From: Candidatus Bipolaricaulota bacterium
GTDB lineage: Bacteria; Bipolaricaulota; Bipolaricaulia; UBA7950; UBA9294
Direction of reading: 5' to 3'
Length of the DNA: 13,691 nucleotides
NCBI GenBank assembly: GCA_030612565.1
Contig: JAUWNQ010000003.1
Location: 1-13,691 of the forward strand
Part shown: one piece after another, positions 6,870-13,282 of the stretch
Layout: the number at the start of each line of letters is the position of its first letter
Position numbering within the stretch: the first letter of the stretch is position 1
Notes under the pieces: model-generated
The model's database searches: none
Told to the model about the DNA's origin: nothing
The model's input: the letters and a program-made list of their open reading frames with translations, nothing else
Made by a program: the position numbers and the translations under genes

Positions 6870-8484
6870 TCGCCATCAGGCGGGCACCCATCCGTTCGGC
6901 TTTCCCTTCCGAACGCACATGATTGAACGGCACCGGCTCGCCGCAGACGATGCATCGTGTACCTCTCCGATTGACCGTACCCTCCTGCGGCTCTCCATCT
7001 CCTACACGAACCTCAAAGCGAACGGTTTTCTCTTCATGATCCACGATTGGCTCGACCCACGCCTGTTTCCCTTTCTTCTTGGAGAGCCAGAACGAGCGCA
7101 CGAGCGGCATCTCGGCCCTGCAGGCAAAGTTCGGACACTTCACAGTGCGTGCCCACAGCCAGGCGATCACGGTGAGATCGCGTCCTACGTATAGTCTGAG
7201 ATCTTCTCGCCCTTCCGCCATCTCCGCCGTGACCGTTACCTTGGGATAGAGGTGTCCAATCCGTTCCTCCGCCTGTTCACGCATCCATTTCCCGTAGTAA
7301 CGCACATCCTCGGCGAGCCCTTCGGCGCGTTTCCATTTGCGATCCATCCCTTGGAGCGCCGGCGTCCCGCCGGCCCTTATCTTCTTTCTTGCAGCACTCG
7401 AAAAGCGCCAGCTTTCCGCACTCCGTGCGAGTCTTGCCTTGACAGGATTGCTTTCGATGTAGTCGATTGCCGCTTGTAGGTGTCGATCATCACGAATGTA
7501 CCGGTCAAAATACTCCCGCTGCCAGACCTCTCCGCTGCGCCCGAGGCTCTGATTGATAGCCTTGGCTGTGAAGGATTTCCAACTATGGACCACTGCTGCC
7601 AGGGGATGACCCGCACGCGTTTCGATGAGCACGTGAACGTGATTCGGCATAATGCACCACGCGATCAGTCGGTAGCGTTCACCGTCGAAATGGAACAGGG
7701 CATTCTGGACGATTCCCGCGATCTCTTGGCGTTGGAGCCAGCATTCCCCATGACCCACATCCAACAACGTTTCAATGCGTTTGTGCCGCTCCACATCATC
7801 TAGCGCTTGTTGAGCGACGCGCTCCAGTACGTCGGGTGGCAGCGAATCGGCAAGCCGAAATGTGATGGACTGGAATAGCCCTGGTACATCGACATGCGGA
7901 AGGTAGCCTCTTGAATACCAACCTTTTGGGGCCGGCGAGACGCCGGCGCTCCCGGAGATGCCGGCGCTCCCAATGCTCTCAGGATTTACCGGAGGCTTGC
8001 CAGCGAACTTGGGCGGGATCTCGATCAGTGCCTTTGTAATCAGGACGGCAACCGGATTGAGATCGCTCGCGTGCGCTTCCAACCCGAGCCGTTGCGCTTC
8101 GAGCGGGATCGATCCTCCACCGCAGAACGGGTCGAGGACCGGAGGTGGATTCCCGCCGGTCGATCTCAAGATCTCCGCTCGCGCCCTATCCAAGACCTCC
8201 TCGTTGGTGGTGTTCTCCCACTTGACGAGGTCTTCAAGGATGCGAAACAGGCGTTGACGTTCCTGCTCCTGCGCTTTCTCGGTAGGGAACTTGTCAGGAT
8301 GGCTCGACGGATCGTCGACAAGCGACGAAAAGAGCACGGCGCGACAAGCGGCTAATGGACGCCTGGCCCACCACAGGTGCAGTGTCGAGGGGTGCCCGTG
8401 ACGAATCGACTTCTCCCGCGCCGACTCCTTGTTGATCGCCTCAAGTGGCAGCGCGACTTCGATCAGTTTCTTCTTGTGTGTCAC
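6697..8484 (-). CDS. DUF1156 adenine DNA methyltransferase, N-terminal part, with in-frame RAYT insertion
   Basis: A 595-residue open frame made of three pieces. Residues 1-170: DUF1156 N-terminus (KLIEVALPLEAINKESAREK, HPSTLHLWWARRPLAACRAV) and SAM-binding motif I DPFCGGGSIPLEA (118-130). Residues ~171-380: a REP-associated tyrosine transposase and its REP ends read in frame. Residues ~381-588: the methyltransferase resumes (WKRAEGLAEDVRYYGKWM) with a Zn ribbon (C450-x4-C455 ... C511-x2-C514) and stops soon after AYGMAKHRW. The family normally continues with a segment like LFTPRQL..L..F before AGLPDDG; that ~30-residue segment is missing, and the frame changes. The start is GTG (8484) with GGAGGA 6 bases upstream. 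By family: modification enzyme, related to BREX pglXI. Probably non-functional unless split halves assemble. Confidence 0.88.
   Translation of the reverse strand: MTHKKKLIEVALPLEAINKESAREKSIRHGHPSTLHLWWARRPLAACRAVLFSSLVDDPSSHPDKFPTEKAQEQERQRLFRILEDLVKWENTTNEEVLDRARAEILRSTGGNPPPVLDPFCGGGSIPLEAQRLGLEAHASDLNPVAVLITKALIEIPPKFAGKPPVNPESIGSAGISGSAGVSPAPKGWYSRGYLPHVDVPGLFQSITFRLADSLPPDVLERVAQQALDDVERHKRIETLLDVGHGECWLQRQEIAGIVQNALFHFDGERYRLIAWCIMPNHVHVLIETRAGHPLAAVVHSWKSFTAKAINQSLGRSGEVWQREYFDRYIRDDRHLQAAIDYIESNPVKARLARSAESWRFSSAARKKIRAGGTPALQGMDRKWKRAEGLAEDVRYYGKWMREQAEERIGHLYPKVTVTAEMAEGREDLRLYVGRDLTVIAWLWARTVKCPNFACRAEMPLVRSFWLSKKKGKQAWVEPIVDHEEKTVRFEVRVGDGEPQEGTVNRRGTRCIVCGEPVPFNHVRSEGKAERMGARLMAIVAEGDRGRVYFEPNPEHEEIASKACPSWAPETNLPEKALGFRVQAYGMAKHRWSSQ
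7353..7374. repeat. REP-like palindrome, right side of RAYT
   Basis: GGAGCGCCGGCGTCCCGCCGGC is the unit here in two parts: GGAGCGCCGGCG (7353-7364) then TCCCGCCGGC (7365-7374). It folds around GCCGGC and is the inverted partner of 7931-7952. Read on the minus strand it encodes AGGTPAL. Confidence 0.85.
7931..7972. repeat. REP-like palindromes, left side of RAYT (one full, one tandem partial)
   Basis: The full unit at 7931-7952 is the reverse complement of 7353-7374 with one mismatch. An 18-bp stretch is tandemly repeated: GAGACGCCGGCGCTCCCG (7937-7954) and GAGATGCCGGCGCTCCCA (7955-7972). On the minus strand it is translated in frame as GSAGISGSAGVS. Confidence 0.85.
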
Positions 8485-8490
8485 AGCTAC

Positions 8491-8496
8491 TCCTCC
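8491..8496 (-). promoter_or_regulatory. Ribosome binding site of the methyltransferase
   Basis: GGAGGA on the minus strand, 6 bases before the GTG at 8484. This supports the GTG start used here. Confidence 0.75.
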
Positions 8497-8715
8497 ATAT
8501 CGCGTGTCATCATGTGCACCATAGAAATACCGTTACCATCGCGTCTTTCGTCGTTATGGTACAAGCCTATGGAGCACTTTTTGGGGCAGTGCACCATACG
8601 ATGCTTCTCCCCATGCTATGCATCAGCCCAATCCATGTAATGCGATGAACTAACTCATCGATGAATCGTCGCTTGTTTTGTCTTCATCTCCAGAGAGCGC
8701 TTCTGGTTCAAACGG

Positions 8716-8746
8716 ATTGCATCTCAAATTGCATCCGGATTGCATC
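8716..8746. repeat. ATTGCATC repeat cluster 1
   Basis: Three ATTGCATC copies start at 8716, 8728 and 8739 (spacing 12 and 11), mostly within the larger unit CGGATTGCATC. Confidence 0.75.
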
Positions 8747-8814
8747 ATGGCGAGATTGCCCCGGCGCTGTTTATCCTTTTCCCATGCCTATTCTGGAGCT
8801 TCTTGCATGCGCGA

Positions 8815-8842
8815 ATTGCATCCGGATTGCATCCGGATTGCG
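8815..8842. repeat. ATTGCATC repeat cluster 2
   Basis: ATTGCATC copies start at 8815 and 8826, and a partial ATTGCGTT at 8837, each 11 bases apart. The larger unit is ATTGCATCCGG. The cluster starts 12 bases before the stop-side end of the winged-helix gene on the minus strand. Confidence 0.75.
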
Positions 8843-8854
8843 TTATGAGAGGGG

Positions 8855-9433
8855 TTACTTAGCATTGGGATCCTCTCCAGAATCAGCACCGGGGAACCAC
8901 CGGCCGGCCTTCGTTCTACCGCGAACGTGGATGTGGTCATCGGTCCTTAACTCGCGAAGAAGTGTCTGTACCTGTGCGGAAGAGAACATAGGGAGGACAT
9001 TGCGCAATTCGCGGAGAGGGCTTCCCTCTCGTCTGTTGTCCTCGATATGCTTTAGCAGAAGAGCCTTGTTCGTGTCCCGATCGAGTCCCCTCCGTCGGGT
9101 GTACTCGCCTTTGCGCCCTACCATCCGGTAGTAACGTTGAGCAAGGAGGTACCGCGTTCCACGACCTCGCCCCACCCGCTCCAATGCGCCCTCCTCGACA
9201 AGCCCCCCAAGATGAGGCCTCAGGAATTCCGGGATCGCCACGTCGCGACTCACAAGATCGAGGACAAGAAGGTCCTGCGTGCTCGGAGGAGATGGTCTAT
9301 CCGCAACAAACTCCTGCAGGAACTCCACAAACTGCGGATCGCGAATCTGTCCTTCAAGGCTCAGCGAGACTTGATGCTCGTCCTCATGTTCGGCTCGCAA
9401 CCATAGCTCTAGCTGTGCCAGGCTCACAATCAC
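8855..9433 (-). CDS. Winged-helix protein, resembling the C-terminus of AlbA_2-type ATP-binding regulators
   Basis: 192 residues with no membrane segment. Two regions look like winged helices: LLVLDLVSRDVAIPEFLRPH...ALERVGRGRGTRYLLAQRYY (~55-107) and NKALLLKHIEDNRREGSPLR...TDDHIHVRGRTKAGRWFPG (~127-182). This pair resembles, from memory, the C-terminal portion of AlbA_2/HATPase_c_4 proteins, which are normally over twice as long; the AlbA_2 and ATPase parts are absent. The GTG start at 9433 overlaps the helicase stop TGA (GTGA), a standard translational-coupling arrangement, so the gene is probably expressed with the helicase. It may be the operon's DNA-binding regulator or a specificity/adaptor factor; function unproven. 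Confidence 0.75.
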   Translation of the reverse strand: MIVSLAQLELWLRAEHEDEHQVSLSLEGQIRDPQFVEFLQEFVADRPSPPSTQDLLVLDLVSRDVAIPEFLRPHLGGLVEEGALERVGRGRGTRYLLAQRYYRMVGRKGEYTRRRGLDRDTNKALLLKHIEDNRREGSPLRELRNVLPMFSSAQVQTLLRELRTDDHIHVRGRTKAGRWFPGADSGEDPNAK

Positions 9434-12400
9434 CTTGGAACCTCCCCTTTATTCCATAGTCTCTCCAAGGAGTAGTTTACACTAGTTACGGCGAAGTCGG
9501 GTTCCTTTTCAAACGGCTGGCGCAAGTATCGACACACAGAATACTGCCCGTCGACCTCGACCAGTGCCAGGATATACGCGTCGGGCCGGTTGAGCGCTTT
9601 CAGAATCTCGTTCTTCGTCACAGTAACCGTTGTTGCGCCACTCACACGCCCCTTTACTTCGATGAAACGAATGGCACCCGTCTGAGGATCGCGGGATTCG
9701 ATGTCGTAGCCCAGGTTATCACTCGAGACGTCGTGGGGTTCAAAGCCAAGTTGACGTTCGGTTTCCATCACGGCATCCATCGCCACCTTCTCAACGGCAC
9801 GCGTTTCGCGCGCGAACGTGGCGGGCTTCTTCGTCCCTCGCAACTCATCGATCAGCCCCTGTGGAACGATGAGTGCACCCCCCAACACAACAGGCGCCAA
9901 GGGGAGAAGCTGCTTCTCCTGCTCCAGTTCGCGCAGCCGTCGCTCGAGGCGCGCGCGCAGCTCCTCGGCGCGCTCGTACGCACGGAGCCAGTTCATCTTC
10001 GGCTGTCGTCCCGCCTGCTCCTGAGCCTTGAGGTCCTGGGCACGTCGGTCCCAGTACATGATCTCCTTGGTCAGCCGATCTTTCACGGCGGCGTGGGTCT
10101 TGTCAATGACTGCCTCGCGGCGTTGACGCACTTCGGCTACGTGCTCGGGGACGATCCTCTCCACTGCGTGTTGTAGCACGACCTGCTCGGGGTCCTCTTC
10201 CCGCAACCATCTCTGCTCGAAGACCGAATGCAAAAGCTCGATCTCGTCGGGCGTGGCGGTGCGGTAGTCGAGGTACGGTGCATCGCCCGCCATCCGGGCC
10301 GCTCCGTTCTCGGTCACTTCCACGAACTGCATCCGCCGCGATGCAACTCGTTGCGATGCGACCCGGCGCAGGCCACTCTCGGTCATCCGCGCATCCTGAA
10401 TCGTGTGCTCCAGATAGAAGAGCACGCGGACTTCATCGCCGTGATCTTCTTCATCAATTAGCACGGTCCCCTGCTTGAGCAGGCCTCCGTATCGTTCGAG
10501 GATCACGTCGGAGACGCTTTCCAGGAGGGGATGCCCAGGGCAGAGGAAGTCGGCCACTGGTTTTCCTTGCACTGCCACGAGTTCCTTGTGAAACGTCACG
10601 CGTTGATACTTTGCGAGGACTCGATCTCGTGCCCCGGAGGCACGGGCATGGTTGCGCACAAGTGTTGGCACATGGGTGATCTCGTACCGCCCCGTCTCGC
10701 GCTCGTGGATCGTTCCCCCTAGCCTCCTGAATGCCTCGATGAAGAAGCCGCGAATGTAGTGTGGCTGAAGTCGTCGGGCTTCGGCTCGTTCCATTCGCTC
10801 GCGGATCTGCATGACCATTCTCTCATCCAAGAGGTCGTCTGTGATCGCCCGCTCTTTCAGGAGTTGCCTAATCTTCTCGGGGTCGAACGCTTCGTCGACC
10901 TTGTGCGAAAGCCGCTCGCGCACGTCGGGCCGTTCGCCGTAGCGGATCGCCTCGATGAGAAGGTCGCGCAGTTCGGTTCCCCGAAACACGTCGCCGAGGA
11001 TATCGAAAACGGCTCCGCCGAGCGCTTCACGCTCCCGTTCGAGCTTCTTGAGGAGGCGAAGGTATACATCTCCTTCCCGCGTTTCGTGCGCACACAGGTT
11101 CCACATGTGGCAGACCTCGGTCTGGCCGATGCGGTGGATCCGCCCGAAGCGCTGCTCAAGGCGATTGGGGTTCCACGGAAGGTCGTAATTGACCATCAGA
11201 TGGGCTCGTTGGAGGTTGATCCCTTCGCCGGCAGCATCCGTTGCCACGAGGATGGAGACGTCGCGATCTTGGGTGAACCGATTCTGCACGTCGCGACGCG
11301 CATCGCGGTGTATTCCGCCGTGAATCGTGACTACCACCTCGGGACGTCCGAGAAGCGTTTGGATGCGTTCAATGAGGTAGCTGATCGTGTCGCGGTGCTC
11401 GGAGAAGATGACAAGCTTCCGCCGATTGCCGTCTGGATCGACCATGTGCGTCTCATCCTGCAGGAGGTCGCGGAGCTTGGCCCACTTGGTGTCTTGATGA
11501 GTTTGCCGCACCCGGTAAGCGATCTGCTCGAGTTCGAACAGTGTGGCGATTTCGCGTTCCAGCTCTTCGATCGTCTGGCTGGCCGTGGCCGAATCGATGA
11601 TCCGCTCTTCGGTATCCTCGTACTCGGCACTGGGGGCTTCGTCAAGGTCATCCCAGCTCTCGGCATCGAGATACGGGAGCTTGGGCGCACCGTTCAATTT
11701 GAACTCCGCCCCGCGCTTGAGGAGTTTTTCCTCCGCCAAACGGCTTTCCAATCGTTCTCGGCGCCGCTTGAGCGATTGATAAATCGCCTCCGGTGAGGAG
11801 GCGAGGCGGCGTTGAAGGGAGGTTAGAGCAAAGCCCACCGTCCCTCTGCGACCGCCGTTCTCGATGCGATCCGCGCGGTTGAACTCGTCACGCACATAGG
11901 CGGTAACCCGTTCATACAGCTGTGCCTCCGGGCCGGAGAGCTTGTATTCAACAGTGTATGCTCGTCGCTCTGGGAACAGGGGTGTCTTGTCGAACTTGAG
12001 GAGCTGCTCCTTGCTGAGACGGCGCATCATATCAGAAGTATCTACGCTGTGCGCCTCCTCGCGGTAGCGCCCCTCGAAACGGTCCGCATCGATGAGAGAG
12101 AGGAACAGCTGGAAGTCCGGCTCTTTCCCGTTGTGAGGAGTGGCAGTGAGGAGGAGAAAGTGCCGGGTGAGCTTTGAGAGAAGCTTCCCAAGTTGATGAC
12201 GCTTCGTATACTTGATCTCGTTACCAAAGACGGTGGCCGACATCTTGTGGGCCTCGTCGACCACGATCAGATCCCAATCGGTCTGTTTGAGCTTCTCCTG
12301 CACGTCCTCATTGCGGCTTAGCTTGTCGAGTCTTGCGATGACGAGGTTGCTCTCCTGGAACCAGTTGCCGCTACGAGCCGATTCCAACTTGTCGTTGGTG

Positions 12401-12942
12401 AGGATCTCGAACGGGAGGTGGAACTTCTCCCACATCTCGTCCTGCCATTGCTCAGCGAGCATCCCCGGACAGACTACCATGCACCGCTCTACGTCTCCCC
12501 GTGCCCGCAACTCCTTGATCAGAAGACCAGCCATGATTGTCTTTCCCGCACCAGGATCATCGGCAAGGAGGAAGCGAAGCGGCTGACGGGGGAGCATCCT
12601 CTCGTAGACGCCTGTAATCTGATGAGGTAGGGGGTCAATCACGGACGTGTGAACGGCAAGCAGCGGATCAAAGAGGTAGGCTAGCCGAATTCGGTGGGCT
12701 TCCGAAGCGAGGCGGAAGAGATCTCCGTCTGCCTGGAAGCCCCAGATGAGACCTGGCTCGACGAGCGAGAGTCCCGGTTCGTTCTCGCGATAGAGGAGAC
12801 GGCTCTCGGTGACGCCATTAGGCTGCTTATACGTCAGCTCGACGGCGTCGGAGCCGATCCACTGGACGTGAACCACGGTGACAGGCTCTCCGAGTATGAC
12901 CCCGCGAACCTTGCTCCCGGATGTGAGATTCTCAAGTTTCAA
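9430..12942 (-). CDS. SNF2-family helicase with C-terminal DUF3883 nuclease-like domain
   Basis: 1,170 residues from a TTG at 12942; the frame is open to an ATG at 13050 (1,206 residues). TTG is preferred because AAGGTGG lies 6 bases upstream and the conserved-looking N-terminus (KLENLTSGSKVRGV) starts there. Walker A is LADDPGAGKTIMAGLL (~126-141), DEAH box VVDEAHKMSA (229-232), motif III LLLTATPHNG (~264-273), motif V ATDAAGEGIN (567-576), motif VI RFGRIHRIGQ (598-607): a complete SNF2 ATPase. The C-terminus has LGYDIES...FIEVKGR (D1080 ... E1095-V-K1097), the PD-(D/E)XK-like pattern of DUF3883. It likely translocates on DNA and may cut it. It resembles BREX brxHII/Hma helicases. First main gene of the operon, fully open. 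Confidence 0.93.
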   Translation of the reverse strand: MKLENLTSGSKVRGVILGEPVTVVHVQWIGSDAVELTYKQPNGVTESRLLYRENEPGLSLVEPGLIWGFQADGDLFRLASEAHRIRLAYLFDPLLAVHTSVIDPLPHQITGVYERMLPRQPLRFLLADDPGAGKTIMAGLLIKELRARGDVERCMVVCPGMLAEQWQDEMWEKFHLPFEILTNDKLESARSGNWFQESNLVIARLDKLSRNEDVQEKLKQTDWDLIVVDEAHKMSATVFGNEIKYTKRHQLGKLLSKLTRHFLLLTATPHNGKEPDFQLFLSLIDADRFEGRYREEAHSVDTSDMMRRLSKEQLLKFDKTPLFPERRAYTVEYKLSGPEAQLYERVTAYVRDEFNRADRIENGGRRGTVGFALTSLQRRLASSPEAIYQSLKRRRERLESRLAEEKLLKRGAEFKLNGAPKLPYLDAESWDDLDEAPSAEYEDTEERIIDSATASQTIEELEREIATLFELEQIAYRVRQTHQDTKWAKLRDLLQDETHMVDPDGNRRKLVIFSEHRDTISYLIERIQTLLGRPEVVVTIHGGIHRDARRDVQNRFTQDRDVSILVATDAAGEGINLQRAHLMVNYDLPWNPNRLEQRFGRIHRIGQTEVCHMWNLCAHETREGDVYLRLLKKLEREREALGGAVFDILGDVFRGTELRDLLIEAIRYGERPDVRERLSHKVDEAFDPEKIRQLLKERAITDDLLDERMVMQIRERMERAEARRLQPHYIRGFFIEAFRRLGGTIHERETGRYEITHVPTLVRNHARASGARDRVLAKYQRVTFHKELVAVQGKPVADFLCPGHPLLESVSDVILERYGGLLKQGTVLIDEEDHGDEVRVLFYLEHTIQDARMTESGLRRVASQRVASRRMQFVEVTENGAARMAGDAPYLDYRTATPDEIELLHSVFEQRWLREEDPEQVVLQHAVERIVPEHVAEVRQRREAVIDKTHAAVKDRLTKEIMYWDRRAQDLKAQEQAGRQPKMNWLRAYERAEELRARLERRLRELEQEKQLLPLAPVVLGGALIVPQGLIDELRGTKKPATFARETRAVEKVAMDAVMETERQLGFEPHDVSSDNLGYDIESRDPQTGAIRFIEVKGRVSGATTVTVTKNEILKALNRPDAYILALVEVDGQYSVCRYLRQPFEKEPDFAVTSVNYSLERLWNKGEVPR

Positions 12943-12955
12943 ACAACGCCACCTT

Positions 12956-13069
12956 CTATCCTGCTGCCTTATTGTTCGCCGCAGTTTCCCCTCGAAGCCA
13001 AGCATCGCGCCGTTGCCGGTCTTCTTCTGCGCACGGTTTTTCCTTATCATATCCCGTTAATTCACTCAT
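12956..13069 (-). CDS. Possible small leader ORF (37 aa)
   Basis: Reads MSELTGYDKEKPCAEEDRQR and onward to ANNKAAG, then TAG. The product is hydrophilic and highly charged, with no membrane segment. The stop lies directly before the AAGGTGG ribosome binding site of the helicase, so translation could be coupled. No good ribosome binding site precedes its ATG, and a possible -10 box overlaps the start. It competes with the longer helicase start at 13050, so only one of the two is likely real. Confidence 0.3.
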   Translation of the reverse strand: MSELTGYDKEKPCAEEDRQRRDAWLRGETAANNKAAG

Positions 13070-13116
13070 TGTACAGGGTTCTCCCCCTCGGGGCGAAACC
13101 CAAAACAGTGTCTTGG
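13068..13116 (-). promoter_or_regulatory. Possible promoter/operator of the defence operon
   Basis: TACAAT on the minus strand (13073-13068) could be a -10 box; no good -35 is seen 17 bases upstream. An imperfect palindrome CCAAAACA-G-TGTCTTGG (13100-13116, 7 of 8 pairs) lies just upstream and could be an operator. Weak evidence. Confidence 0.25.
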
Positions 13117-13210
13117 AAATCCGCGCGGTGGGGAAGCAAGGTAGAACAGACTGCTCCGTGAGCGGCTTGTCCAATCGTAGTGTTGTTCACTTAAGAAGGC
13201 AAGCAACATG

Positions 13211-13244
13211 AAGAGAAAAGGCCCGACCGTTTCTGGCCGGGCCC
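13211..13244 (-). terminator. Rho-independent terminator of nifJ
   Basis: On the minus strand the stem GGCCCGGCC / GGTCGGGCC (13243-13235 with 13228-13220, one G-T pair) has a 6-base loop and is followed by CTTTTCTCTT. It lies 40-70 bases after the nifJ stop codon and separates it from the downstream defence operon. Confidence 0.85.
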
Positions 13245-13282
13245 GTTATTGTTGCCGTATTCTAGCTAAGGAGCGTTTTCGC

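Larger units (their letters stand above)
7351..7973 (-). mobile_element. REP-associated tyrosine transposase (RAYT) inserted in the methyltransferase gene
   Basis: The ~623-bp insert encodes a Y1/IS200-like (TnpA_REP) transposase at about residues 187-368 of the 6697-8484 frame. It opens KGWYSRGYLPHVDVPGLFQ; the HUH motif is WCIMPNHVHVLIE (H282-V-H284); the probable nucleophile is Y342 in AIDYIESNPVKARLAR. It is bounded by inverted REP-like palindromes (7353-7374 and 7931-7952, 22 bp with one mismatch). RAYTs cut and join single-stranded DNA at REP hairpins. No start codon of its own is visible between the REP and the conserved N-terminus, so it appears translatable only as part of the methylase frame. 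The insert is open end to end and in phase with both methylase flanks. No target duplication was seen, and none is expected. Confidence 0.88.
8485..8854 (-). other. Intergenic region before the methyltransferase
   Basis: A 370-base gap inside an otherwise tightly packed operon. No convincing gene was seen on either strand. It contains the ATTGCATC repeat clusters (8716-8746, 8815-8842), two copies of GTGCACCATA (8514-8523, 8589-8598), each with the palindrome GTGCAC, and a CGATGA/TCATCG dyad (8643-8660). It probably holds the promoter and control sites of the methyltransferase-ATPase part. No confident -35/-10 pair was found. Confidence 0.5.

Noticed and set aside
7351..7973. An intein inside the methyltransferase
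   Set aside because: There is no N-terminal Cys/Ser splice block or C-terminal His-Asn; instead there are an HUH motif, a RAYT tyrosine and REP palindromes at both ends.
8716..8842. A CRISPR array
   Set aside because: The repeats are only 8-11 bp, adjacent, and have no uniform spacers; no cas gene is present.
10759..11796. A 345-codon open frame on the plus strand
   Set aside because: It is antisense to the helicase core with DEAH and SNF2 motifs; its protein shows no domain pattern.
1868..13050. A DISARM or complete BREX locus
   Set aside because: No DUF1998 (drmA/drmB), PLD (drmC) or pglZ gene is seen; only the helicase, methylase and ATPase parts match.
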